Part shown: one piece after another, positions 45,501-55,543 of the stretch
How the letters are laid out: each line of letters opens with the position of its first letter
Position numbering within the stretch: position 1 is the stretch's first letter
NCBI RefSeq assembly: GCF_040054535.1
Contig: NC_090785.1
Span: 18,165,001-18,229,000 of the forward strand
Direction of reading: 5' to 3'
Source: Antennarius striatus
Taxonomy: Eukaryota; Chordata; Actinopteri; Lophiiformes; Antennariidae
DNA length: 64,000 nt
Made by a program: the position numbers and the translations under genes
Notes under the pieces: model-generated
Databases searched by the model: none
What the model saw: only the letters and a program-made list of their open reading frames with translations
What the model was told of the DNA's origin: nothing

Positions 45501-48500
45501 TCCGGAGGTTGTCACCTGAAAAAGTTTTCCAAATTAAAGGAGTTCCCAAAGATTCTGAGCACTTGTGGCCCTTTTGGACCCTGTAGTTCATCTTGTCCCA
45601 AACCGTTCCATTGGGTTTAGGTCAGGTGACTGTGGAGGCCAGGTCATGTGATGCAGGATTTTATCACTCTGCTTCTTGGTCAGATAGTCTTCACACTGAC
45701 TGGTGTTTTGGGGCTCACTGTCCTGTTGAAATATAGATGTGCTGTGGTTGCCATGCTGGTTACATGTGACTTTAATTTTGAATAAACTCCCAACAGTGTC
45801 ACCAGCTAGCCAAAGCTCTCAAATTTGGGCTCATCAGACCAGTGAAGAGATTTCCACTGGTCTGATGTTCATTCCTTGTGTTTATTGGCCCAAATAAATC
45901 TCTTCTACTGGATTCTTAGCAGGTATTTGACCATAAAGGCCTGATTCTCTCAGTCTCCTGTGAACAGGTATAGAGATGTGTCTGCTACTAGAACTCTGTG
46001 TGACATTTATGTGGTCTTTCCTTTCTGGGGTGGTTCTCATGTGAGCCAGTTTCCTCTGAGCTCTTGATACTTTTTGCGACTACACTTGGGGATACATTTA
46101 AAGATTGTGCAGTATTTCCAAAGTGACTGACCTTCAGTTCTTAAAATAATGATGGATTTTCGTTTCTCTTTACTTATCTGATTGGTTCTTGCTGTAATAT
46201 TGATTCTAAAATGTGCCAAATATGGCTGTCAAGTGTGTTACTGGCGTGACTTCTGCACAACAAAACTCATGGTTCCAATCTCATTAAGTAAATAAGAAAA
46301 CCTACAAGTTAACCTTGACAAGGCTCGCCTGTGAATGTTAATTCAGGTGACGACTTCATGAAGCTCATTGAGAGAAAGTCAAGGGTTTGCAAAGCTGTCA
46401 TCAAAGCAAAGGGAGGCTGCTTTGAGGAATCTAAAATATAAAACACGTTTAGATTTATCTTTTTTGTTTGCTGTATAGCTCCATATATATTTTGCTTCAT
46501 AGTTTTGATGTCTTCAGTTTGTATCTACAATGTATAAAGTCATAAAAATAAAGAAACACCATTGAATGAGAAAATTTGTCCAAACTGTTGACTGGTAGTG
46601 TATTCCTTTATTTTTGTCTTACAAAAATAATTTCAATTTACAAACTACAATGTCATGACAATTGTTCCCTGCATTTTACCCATCCTGGACGAGCAGTGGG
46701 CAGTACTTACAGCGCCCAACTTTCACGTTGGGGATGAATGCCAGACACAACAACCATTAGTAAGGTCACCCCATAAGGCATTTTGAAAATGTGTTTACCC
46801 TCTAACTAAATTAATGACTTATTCCATTGTGACTGGACACACCCAGACCTGCTTACTACCACACATATACATACATCTACAGTACTCGCTTCTTCCGCTG
46901 TCGCAGGTCATGGGGTTTCTGGCGGCTATCACAGCGGACCTGGGGTGTGAGATCTGATTTCCCCATTCAATTAAATCTACACTTAAATTGATCATTTATC
47001 AGAAGCAAAAATTTGGCTAGAAGGTCTCACCAATATCATATTAACAATGGAAGGAGGAAGAACTTGACGTAAATTCAACAATTTAGGTATAGCTACAATT
47101 TCTAAGGCTCTGCGTCTCCACAGTGAGAAATCATCTGGAGGAGACTTGAGGCAAGATGTATTGCATGGATGAGTATAAATTGGAATGTTTTGGAAGACAG
47201 AGTTCATATCTGGTGAAGCCAAACACCAGATTACACAAGAAGAACACATGAAAGGTTGTAGGGATGCTTCAGTCCTGGGATGACTTTCCATAATTAAAAA
47301 AAAAAAAACCTGTAGGAGGATGTTTGTGATCAGTCTGTGAGGTGAGGCAACAACTGAGTCATGCAGCAAAACAATGATCCTCAGCATAAGGGTAAGTCAT
47401 CTAAATGGCTAAAAAGAAATAATTAAATTTCTGAAGTGGACAAGTCAGAGTACCGAACCTCCAGGTCATCCTCCCAAACCCTCACACATGCTGCACTGAA
47501 GCAGAGGGTCCAGTCATAACATTTGGTTGCAGTCATTCCTGCTGAAGATGATAATTATCTAAGTTCAGGAGGCCAATACCTTATTATCCACGTGATTTAA
47601 CTCTTGAGTTGTTTGGGTAAATTGCATTAACGTAACTCTCTTTAACTTAACGTGTAGGTTAGCAGGCCAGGTGGGCTACATAATAACAGGGATGAAAGAT
47701 GTGAAGGAGGCCCAGATTGGTGACACACTCTACCTCCAGGACCATCCAGTGGACATCCTCCCAGGGTTTAAACCCGTGAAAGCCATGGTCTTTGCTGGTA
47801 GGAAGAGTTCTTATCTGCTTCTCTTACCTTAGTGTCTGATAAAAGATTAGCGAGACATAGAATTTAGTATGTTATACTGCAGAATGTTATTATTTTCTTT
47901 GAATATTCAAGTAGCATTGGACCTGTACTTTAAAATAAAGCCCCTGAATATAGTAAAAGTGAATATAGTAAAAGCTATCAGAACTTCTCAAATAGATGTG
48001 ACAAAAGTCCTGCATGAGTCCTGATGTGCATTTGATCTCTTGATTTCTGTACATCAGGCATGTATCCGATGGACCAATCAGAGTATCAGGGACTTTGCAG
48101 TGCCATTGAGAGACTGACCTTGAATGATTCAAGTGTCATAGTGCAAAAAGACAACAGTCTAGCCCTGGGAGCTGGCTGGAGGTAAGATTCAGTATATATA
48201 TATATATAGTATATACACACACATACACACACACACACACACACAACGACGGGAAACAAAACCATAACTTAAGTATGGCAATGATAAATTTGTCCCACGT
48301 AAATCACAATATTTGGACTTTTTCAAGTCACTTCTTGTGCAAAAGTTCCCTAGTTTTTCCTAAAATGTGCCAAATGTAGAGGAAGTAGCATCTTTTTTCT
48401 CATCATTTTCAACACAAACTTGGACGACACATGATAGAATTGATTGGGCAATAAAGAACGTTCCTTGGGACATACTATCTGTTGCCAAAATGGACAGCCA

Positions 48501-51500
48501 AGTAAGAATTTATCATCACAGGTCATATCAGTCCAGATGGTGGAAATTTGGATCGGTAAGACCCTGCACTGGAATAGCAATGCACCTTACCCACTGTTGA
48601 ACTCTCTCCAAATCAGTTCTTTGTGATTAAAAGCATAAACATCAATCATAAAACTTGACAAAATCCAAGCACCTTCCTGCTCCCCTACAGGCTCGGCTTC
48701 TTGGGTCTTCTCCACATGGAGGTGTTCAATCAGAGGCTGCAGCAGGAGTACAATGCCTCTGTCGTAGTGACAGCGCCAACCGTGCCCTACAAGGCCATCC
48801 TGTCCTCAGCCAAACTCATCAAAGTAAGAGCCATTTCAGGTCTTGCTGTATAGCTGACCTTGTACTGTTATTTCAGCATAAAGACGCTTTAAAATGGTCT
48901 GAAATTAATGATAAATGGTGGCTCTCCACTGCTGCTGATATGCCTCCTGGTAAAATAGCAGATAGGAGATTAATGAGGGGAAAATACAACCAAGTGTATC
49001 CTGTTACAAAGGTAAAATCCCCTCCAGTTTGAACACGACATGTTCAAGTTGACTTTCCATGGAGCTATTATTCCATTCCATTGGCAGCAACTTGGTGTAT
49101 TTGCATATTTTTATTATAACACATCAGTTTATAGAATTTCTCTTGAAATGCTAGTAATGGAAGCTGCACTGCAGCAGATGTACCTCATGACTGAGAAGGC
49201 AGCTTCTCACAGTCTGCAAGCGTTTAGGGCTCCAGTCTCAAAACTGGGATTTTTTTTTATCACTTAAAAAATCATCAAGGTGTTAGGAAATACGTTCACC
49301 AAGTTTACGTTCCTGAATAACAGTGGTTGTCTTTACAGGAGCACGGCAGTGAGGAGGTAACCATTGTGAATCCTGCTCAGTTCCCAGAAAGATCAGTCGT
49401 GTCAGAGTATCTGGAGCCGATGGTCCTAGGGACCATTCTCTCTCCAGACAGTTACACTGGCAAGATCATCAATCTCTGCTTGGTAAGACAAAGATGCACA
49501 ATGCAAATAAAGAAAATGAAAAACCCTCATTTATACCGTCAAACATTTACATGAGTACCGTAAAGGTACCCACAGAATGTCATGTAAACAATTTATGTCA
49601 GAAAAATTACATTACGATCTCACATCTCTGTAAAAAAAGTTGGTTTTTGCTCATCCAAAATTGTCTAGAAATTAATTATTGGATGAAAAAAAAACCCTGA
49701 AAAAAATATTTTGTGTCACTTAATTTAGCTCCAGGCAGTCTCCCTCAAGTCAGATTTTATTTTTTAGAAGAAAATATAATATTTTTGCTTTTTGTCTATA
49801 GAATCGCAGAGGCATCGAGAAGGATGTGGTGTATATAGACGACCATCATGTGATGATGAAGTATCTCTTCCCTCTGAATGAAGTAATTGTGGATTTCTAT
49901 GATCTCCTCAAATCTCTGTCCTCCGGATACGCAAGGTAAAAAAAACCTGTGGAGTATATAAATAAACAGAGATGTAGTTTTACATTTTACATTTATTTTT
50001 TTGTTCACGTAAGTTCAAATTCAGATATTTTATTAGATTAACTAAAGTCTTTGAAGAAGCCAGTAAATGAAAGCTGTCAATTTTAAACATCAATGGTGAT
50101 GACGTATTATTTTATCCCCCTTAGCTTTGACTATGAAAATGCAGGCTACCAGGCTGCTGATTTGATAAAGATGGATATTCTGCTGAATGGGCGACCTGTA
50201 GAAGAACTCAGCACAGTTGTACACAGGTAGTAATGTTCATTTACAGGTATTTGAGTAAAAAATCTGAATAAAGCACTATGGCCATGTAGACTTGCCCATA
50301 ATGTGTGTTATGTCCTGCTGCAATCAATAACAACTGATAATCTCCTCATATTGAGACAAGTTGAGTGCATGTATTTCTACATTCAGGTCTAAATACTAAA
50401 TGTAAATCACAAATACACATCTGGTAAATTCAGTTATGACAGTGTACTTGAATATTAAGGTTTTCATGACAGTGCTGCTTTGTGGTTACGAAGTCTAGTG
50501 TAAATTATTTTTATCATTGTAATCCTAGGAATGAATTGGCAAATTTTTAAGACTTAATTTAAGACATAATTTCAAGGATGCATGACTTTTTATCACGTAA
50601 GTAATTCTTCTGAGCGTATGATGCGTGAAATATATCCAACATTAAAGAAAACATTAAAAGGAGAAAAAAAAAAGCCTGTTGAGGCCAACTTCATCTTTGA
50701 CTGTGGCTTAAGGCTCCACACAAGGACTTCACTTCATCCCTGTGAAGGACAGCAGAACAACTTTACTGATAACAAAAAGTGGTGTGCAGAGAGTGGATCA
50801 GTTTTTAATGTACCTACACCCCAGGCTCTAGGAGCCCAACAATCTGAACAGGATACTTCACCAACAATGTCTGTGAAGCAGAGAATCTGTTTACAGTTGT
50901 TTGATATGAAGTCTTTGTTTTACAGAATGACTAAGATTGAGTCATACAGAGAGCCTCACACTCCAGTGTTGGATGTTCCGCCTACAATGGCCAATTCAGA
51001 AAAATACTCCTAACATCACATTTGAAGCTCACCACTATTCATGGAATATTAATTTATAATTTATCCTGACCAGAATTGGACCTATTGGCAGTGTTTATGT
51101 AAAACTATGGATTACCACCTCCTAGCTGTAGTTTCATGTTTAATCTACAAACATTAATGACATTGGTTTCCTCTTGCAACGTCAAACTGTTCTTGTAATA
51201 TGGTACCTTTGTGGAAAATGGGGCAATTTTACTGCCACAAATATAAACCTTTATTTTAAATAAATATTTTTATTTGGAGTTTTTTTAAATAACATGTACA
51301 GTATATTATACTTGCATGACAGAACATGGTAATGTGTGTTGGGGCTCTATTCTGATTTTTCTGAACACTGATCATTTTGATGAGGATGCTGCGATTAGAA
51401 TAACAAAATAAAAGCTTTAAATGCTATAACAGATAATAAATTTTAGTTGTTTGCCAAAGAGCCAGCTGCATCGATTGGGAGTGGCAACAGCAAAACAGAT

Positions 51501-52095
51501 TTTATTGACAAGATACTTTGGTCATGGCAGAATTGGAAAGGGATGTGATTATGGCTCTGATGGGTTTGATTTCTTTACAGAGAACGTGCATACAGCAAGG
51601 GAAAAGCCATGTGTGAGCAACTTAAAGACTCCATACCAAGGCAGATGTTTGACATCGCTGTACAGGCAGCCATTGGTAGTAAGATCCTTGCGAGGGAAAC
51701 GTAAGTATATCAGCTCTAAAGTAAGACTTTTTTTAAAGAATAGTATAGAATGTAAAGTGATGCATGAACAGAAGTCTTTTTTGGATTACTTCTGTGCATG
51801 AAATGTGTGCTATGTTTGCTTCTTTCAGAATTAAAGCGTACAGAAAAAACGTTCTTGCGAAATGTGTAAGTCAAGGTTTTTCTTAGTTGTCAAAATGTTT
51901 TGAGTACAAAAGTTAAAATCTAAAAAAAACACAAATACTGAATGTACTTTATTTTGACAGTATGGTGGTGACATCACACGGAAGATGAAGCTTCTGAAGA
52001 AACAGGCTGAGGGTAAAAAGAAGATGAGGCTTATCGGCAAGGTGGAGGTTCCTGTAGAAGCATTCATCAGTGTTTTGAAGAGGAAAGAACAATAG
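41208..52095 (+). CDS. guf1: Mitochondrial translation factor GUF1 (EF4/LepA-type GTPase), complete
   Basis: Seventeen coding exons join in frame to 2028 bases (675 residues plus TAG), close to the roughly 669-residue human protein. GUF1 is the mitochondrial counterpart of bacterial LepA/EF4, a ribosome-binding GTPase thought to back-translocate or rescue stalled mitoribosomes at the inner membrane. Visible GTPase motifs are AHIDHGKS (residues 82-89), RGIT (121-124), DTPGHVD (147-153), NKID (201-204) and SAK (232-234). They are followed by domain II, the Lep[12 protein letters not shown] region and the LepA-specific C-terminus ([20 protein letters not shown]). The first 60 or so residues are basic, with few acidic residues, consistent with a mitochondrial presequence. 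An in-frame TAG five codons upstream (41193-41195) supports the ATG at 41208. Confidence 0.98.
41605..41716 (+). CDS. guf1: guf1 exon 2 (P-loop)
   Basis: 112 bases starting [20 protein letters not shown] and carrying the P-loop AHIDHGKST and LADRLLEMT. Acceptor gttcaag, donor gtatgt. Confidence 0.97.
42141..42425. repeat. AT-rich TATTAT block bounded by a 21-bp direct repeat
   Basis: The 21-mer beginning AGTGGTAATAGCTATTATAC occurs at 42141-42161 and 42405-42425. Between them are degenerate TATTAT/TAGCTATTATA units, many self-complementary. Confidence 0.8.
42473..42565. repeat. (ATCT)n microsatellite in guf1 intron 2
   Basis: About 23 uninterrupted ATCT units just after a GC-rich stretch (GCGCATGCGTGAGCAGGCTG). 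Confidence 0.95.
42978..43126 (+). CDS. guf1: guf1 exon 3 (switch I)
   Basis: 149 bases with [20 protein letters not shown] and ending LLNLIDTP, so the G3 motif is split from GHVD in the next exon. Acceptor caaacag, donor gtaagt. Confidence 0.97.
43344..43424 (+). CDS. guf1: guf1 exon 4 (G3)
   Basis: 81 bases encoding [20 protein letters not shown] then LVVDANR. Donor gtacaa is weak. The last codon is CGG (Arg) where the human protein has Glu. Confidence 0.93.
43517..43594 (+). CDS. guf1: guf1 exon 5 (start of NKID)
   Basis: 78 bases encoding [20 protein letters not shown] then IPIINK. The acceptor (catgtgaag) lacks a clear pyrimidine tract. The frame is nevertheless forced by protein similarity. 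Confidence 0.92.
43692..43775 (+). CDS. guf1: guf1 exon 6
   Basis: 84 bases encoding [20 protein letters not shown] then ISREECIR; completes NKID. Acceptor ttcttcttag, donor gtgagt. Confidence 0.97.
44630..44694 (+). CDS. guf1: guf1 exon 7 (G5)
   Basis: 65 bases encoding [20 protein letters not shown] then P. SAK is the G5 base-recognition motif. Acceptor tttttgcag, donor gtaaga. Confidence 0.97.
44782..44985 (+). CDS. guf1: guf1 exon 8 (domain II)
   Basis: 204 bases including [20 protein letters not shown] and [20 protein letters not shown], the beta-barrel domain II. Followed by an intron that holds a decayed Tc1 transposon. Confidence 0.97.
45269..46600 (-). mobile_element. Decayed Tc1/mariner transposon in guf1 intron 8
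   Basis: Ends are CACTACTAGTCAAAAGTTTT and, from the right, CACTACCAGTCAACAGTTTG. Inner repeats near both ends (AGTTTTGATG with TTCAGT) match in inverted orientation. TA follows the right end (46601-46602); the left flank is TG, probably mutated. About 1.33 kb, the approximate length of a Tc1 element with internal losses. Content matches the Tc1-like family widespread in fish. Confidence 0.85.
45530..46219 (-). pseudogene. Tc1-type transposase remnant
   Basis: The N-terminal helix-turn-helix segment is readable ([31 protein letters not shown], 46037-46219). Farther on, the DDE-domain part corresponding to [11 protein letters not shown] is visible near 45600-45640. The middle is deleted and frames are broken, so no functional transposase remains. 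Confidence 0.75.
46610..46960. repeat. Short interspersed repeat fragments
   Basis: TTCCCTGCATTTTACCCATC then GAGCAGTGGGCAG resembles a fish LINE/SINE 3' region. At 46880-46950 CTTCCGCTGTCGCAGGTCAT resembles the repeat at 55325. Both degenerate. Confidence 0.4.
47658..47797 (+). CDS. guf1: guf1 exon 9
   Basis: 140 bases encoding [40 protein letters not shown] and KAMVFA. Acceptor cgtgtag, donor gtagga. Confidence 0.97.
48058..48181 (+). CDS. guf1: guf1 exon 10
   Basis: 124 bases encoding [39 protein letters not shown]. Acceptor acatcag, donor gtaaga. Confidence 0.97.
48213..48245. repeat. (AC)n microsatellite
   Basis: Short AC tract just after the guf1 exon 10 donor, preceded by TA repeats. 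Confidence 0.9.
48691..48823 (+). CDS. guf1: guf1 exon 11
   Basis: 133 bases encoding [20 protein letters not shown] and [15 protein letters not shown], the highly conserved LepA core. Acceptor cccctacag, donor gtaaga. Confidence 0.98.
49339..49482 (+). CDS. guf1: guf1 exon 12
   Basis: 144 bases encoding [20 protein letters not shown] to [11 protein letters not shown]. Acceptor tctttacag, donor gtaaga. Confidence 0.97.
49802..49935 (+). CDS. guf1: guf1 exon 13
   Basis: 134 bases including [20 protein letters not shown] and [20 protein letters not shown]. Acceptor gtctatag, donor gtaaaa. Confidence 0.97.
50125..50226 (+). CDS. guf1: guf1 exon 14
   Basis: 102 bases encoding [33 protein letters not shown]. 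Acceptor cccccttag, donor gtagta. Confidence 0.97.
51581..51700 (+). CDS. guf1: guf1 exon 15
   Basis: 120 bases encoding [39 protein letters not shown]. Acceptor ttctttacag, donor gtaagt. Preceded by a 1.35-kb intron holding an unexplained open frame. Confidence 0.97.
51829..51865 (+). CDS. guf1: guf1 exon 16 (37-base microexon)
   Basis: 37 bases encoding [12 protein letters not shown]. Acceptor tctttcag, donor gtaagt. Confidence 0.96.
51961..52095 (+). CDS. guf1: guf1 exon 17 (C-terminus)
   Basis: Encodes [20 protein letters not shown] to [13 protein letters not shown], then TAG at 52093-52095. This basic LepA-specific tail is the part that reaches the ribosomal A/P region in bacterial EF4. 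Confidence 0.97.
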   Translation, partial: YGGDITRKMKLLKKQAEGKKKMRLIGKVEVPVEAFISVLKRKEQ

Positions 52096-52149
52096 AAGCA
52101 GTACAATTAGCAAATTATTATGTTATCACTCTTTTATCAACAAGTTGTG

Positions 52150-52155
52150 AATAAA
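52150..52155 (+). promoter_or_regulatory. guf1: guf1 poly(A) signal
   Basis: Canonical AATAAA 55 bases after the stop codon, implying a very short 3' UTR for guf1. Confidence 0.7.
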
Positions 52156-53476
52156 GTGATGATCCTACAAATGCTGAAATTGTGTTGCTTCACTTTTTTT
52201 TATGCTGTTAGTAAATCATTTTCCAAGAGACAAATTTAAATACATTTTGTCTTAATCAGTTGATGCTAAAATATCAAACTGTTAATTTATTCTAATGCTT
52301 TATTAGAACCGACATTGCTAATTTCAGTTAATCATATTTTCCACAACTGGCTTTTACAAAATTGTGCAGATCTGAAGTGAAGGAATTAAACTGAAGCCTA
52401 ATTTTACACTTCAAAATTACAGTATATCTGTCACTTACATACAGTATGACTGCACAGGGAAATTGTGATACAGCTGTGTAACATTAAATCAGTTAAAACT
52501 AATTGATAAACATAATTGCCATCTTACTGGTTCTTAGTCATGACATTTTACTAAAAACCTATTTTAAAACAGAACATTGTAGATTTTTGTGATGATTAAC
52601 CAAATTAAATTAAAATGATTCACTGTATTTCTGCCAATTCTAGACTCCCACGTGACCTCAATATTGAGAGATTAAAAACATTATTCTATGCTGACCCTGG
52701 ATTATTGAATCTTAAACCCTGTCGTCCTACAGTGTCTCCAGCAGATGGCAGCAGCATCCTCCGGCTCCATAGCTGTCAGTTTAAATCACAGGAACCCACC
52801 CTCCACTTCTACCAGTAGATACTGAGGCTCAAATTATATATTTTACCATTCTTATGTGCTGCTCTTTGAACTTGTCGAATTAAGGTGAACGGTACCCTCC
52901 ATTCATTCATTCATTCATTCATTTACAGATAAAGAGATAGAGAGAGAAACACACACACACACATGTAGGTGTACACATACTGTACCTATATAGTATTCCT
53001 ATAAGTATATACAGTATGTATGTATATATCATAGTTTTACATATATATGTATATATGAACATATATACTCACATATACATATATTAGCATATTGAAGTTT
53101 TTGTACAATATTTTTCTGTATCTACCAAGTTTTACGTCGACAACTGTGCTGAACATTCATAACATTGCGTGGTGAAAAAAGGCGCATTGGTGTGTTTTGA
53201 CTCTACGTGCTACCCGTAGTTTCTCTTGTGTCAATGCGGAAGCTGCTTTCAGTCACAGCGAGCGCTAATGGATGTCAGTTTTCGTTCTTAAATACGTTTG
53301 CAAAAATATAGTATAGATATAGGATGTTTTATTACACGTCATTTGACAGTGTGTCCATCTAAAATGGGACGAACACCTTTATTGGGGAAACTCTGAAGTA
53401 CGCTTCCTGTCGGCTGCGAGCTAGCAAGTTGTTTCCCCGACTTACTCGTCTCTTCAGGTGTCCGTCAACGTGAAAA
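52156..53476. other. guf1-pigg intergenic region
   Basis: No gene seen. Holds a CTCF-like motif (52738-52751), a short (TTCA)n run near 52900, AT/GT-rich tracts (52940-53100) and then the pigg promoter side, where GC content and CpG frequency rise from about 53150. Confidence 0.6.
52738..52751 (+). promoter_or_regulatory. CTCF-like motif between guf1 and pigg
   Basis: CCAGCAGATGGCAG matches 13 of 14 core positions. It lies in the guf1-pigg intergenic stretch and points the opposite way to the two gabra2 intron motifs. Confidence 0.35.
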
Positions 53477-53630
53477 ATGAAAGTACGCTCGTCTGTTTTT
53501 GCCTCGTTCGTTTTAATATGCGAAGTGATTGGCGTTGCCGTCTTCCTTCGGGGATTTTTCCCTGTATCTGTCAAGTCGTCTCTGTCATCCAAGAGCAAGC
53601 TGTCAGATCTCCCCGCAGAGCCATTGACAG
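53477..53630 (+). CDS. pigg: pigg exon 1 (signal anchor)
   Basis: 154 bases, MKVRSSVFASFVLICEVIGV then AVFLRGFFPVSVKSS. A hydrophobic anchor is followed by a Ser-rich, poorly conserved linker. Start context is AAAAATGA. Donor gtgagc. Confidence 0.96.
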
Positions 53631-55508
53631 GTGAGCTCACAGCATCATCTGCCTCCTTAAAGCTGCCTTCGTTTAAAGGCGAGTGTCTGCCTGCTTTGTG
53701 GACTGTAATCCTTGAAAAAAATAAATAAAAATGTTTTACTTACAGGAAGCTCACCTAACTCCACTCGCCTCCCACATCCACTGTTTAAGAGAGTGGTTAT
53801 CATGTTGGTGGATGCTCTCCGGGAGGACTTTGTGTTTGGACCTAATGGTCGCATCTATATGCCGTACACCAGACACGTGGTGGAGAAAGGTTCATCCAAA
53901 AGCTTCGTGGCAAAGGCCAGACCCCCGACGGTCACCATGCCCAGGATTAAGGTAAATCAAATGCAAACACTTGAAAAAACTCCCAACAGATATTAGATTT
54001 TCAAAAAATATTACACAATGCTACTTTCATTCATTACTGCAGTCTCAAAATCATTCAAACCCTTAATAACAAGTCTCGACAGTGCTTTGTAGAGACCACA
54101 TCGTCACTGCTCTGATCTGCTGCAGAAATGATGCATATGCAGATAATGGCCTTTAAATCTGTAATGTTTGTGGTTTATGTGCTCCAAGCACATTTTTTCA
54201 AATCCGGAGGTTTTATGGGATTCGAGACCTCTTGGTACAAGCTTCAGCGTCCTCACAGATGGCAAGATGTTTTCTTCTTGAATATCTTGACGCTTGTTGG
54301 TCCCATCTTACTCTGTACCGGCTGCAGGTTTGCAGACCCATACCATAATTGAACCACTGTCACGTTTTACATGCAGCATGTGTTTAATTTTTACGTCCTG
54401 CTTCAAAGCGGTGATGTAAATTGTCAGTTTTTGTCGTTCGTTCGTTCTTCGCAACCATTGCAGGTAGAAAGATGAAACAAAAAGCACATTACTCGGGCGG
54501 CAAAGGGGATGAAAATGAGGCGATGATCTTAACCTTGAGAAAACTAGGTCAAGGTCAAATGTCAACTTTTCTACACTCAGAAACCGGATAAGATAGAAAG
54601 ACGAGGGGGAAGGCCAGTGTGAGTATGACCGTGAGTAAGACTGTCACCGATCAAAGCTACTGCTTTGATCAGTGACAGTAGGTCAGAGCACTGGCTTTGA
54701 TCTTTGACCTATGCAAGTAGGTCAGGTGTGTTGTGGGATGTTGCAGTCTGTGACTGCCGTAATTTTCCTGCAGCCATTCTTATTTTGAGATTGGTTTGGT
54801 CATTAAGGTTCAAGTATTTTGTGTTGAATGTGCAAAATAAAACTTAAAATCTATTTTTAGGAACTAATTAAAATGTCCTTTTGTTCTCAGAAAACACCTG
54901 ATAAATCATGTTTTGCCAGTAAACCAATACGCAATGGGGCCTTAATAATTTTGCTTTCCAACAGTAGTATCATGATGTGGACTTTCACATATGAACAGAA
55001 AGTCTGCCTGCTATGGGTCATCTTTCCCAAGAATTAATAAATGCATGCAAAATTTACATGTTGCATGCATTTGCATGCCACATTTGAGCACTATTTGTTA
55101 AGAGCACAGACTTCACAAACAGGCTGTGGATTTGAACCTGTTATGATGGTATTTCTTACAGAGGTGTCTTAATGAGTTTTCTGGGTTTCAACATATCCCA
55201 TGACAAGCCTGTGCTTATGTGTCTCTTTGACTCAAGCCCCAAGCCATCCTTTCCAATCAGTGATGACGATCTTCGAAGAAAAAGTGATCACAAATATATG
55301 GTTTGATTTTTTTTATAAAGTGCATCCATTCATTCATTCATTTTCTTGAAGATGAGACAACTATCGTGTCAGCTTAAACCACTTTTTCTGCTTTGGGTGT
55401 CAGACGTTACGCTGGAGCATACCCCAGCGGGGTAAACCGGAGATGCGTCACTAGCGCATCGCTGGGCCACATATAGAAAGACAACTACACACACACACAC
55501 ACACATAC

Positions 55509-55543
<35 letters not shown>

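Noticed and set aside
46992..47387. 131-codon minus-strand frame in guf1 intron 8
   Set aside because: No recognisable domain; it lies beside transposon remnants and has a poly-Phe segment from an A run. Treated as non-coding.
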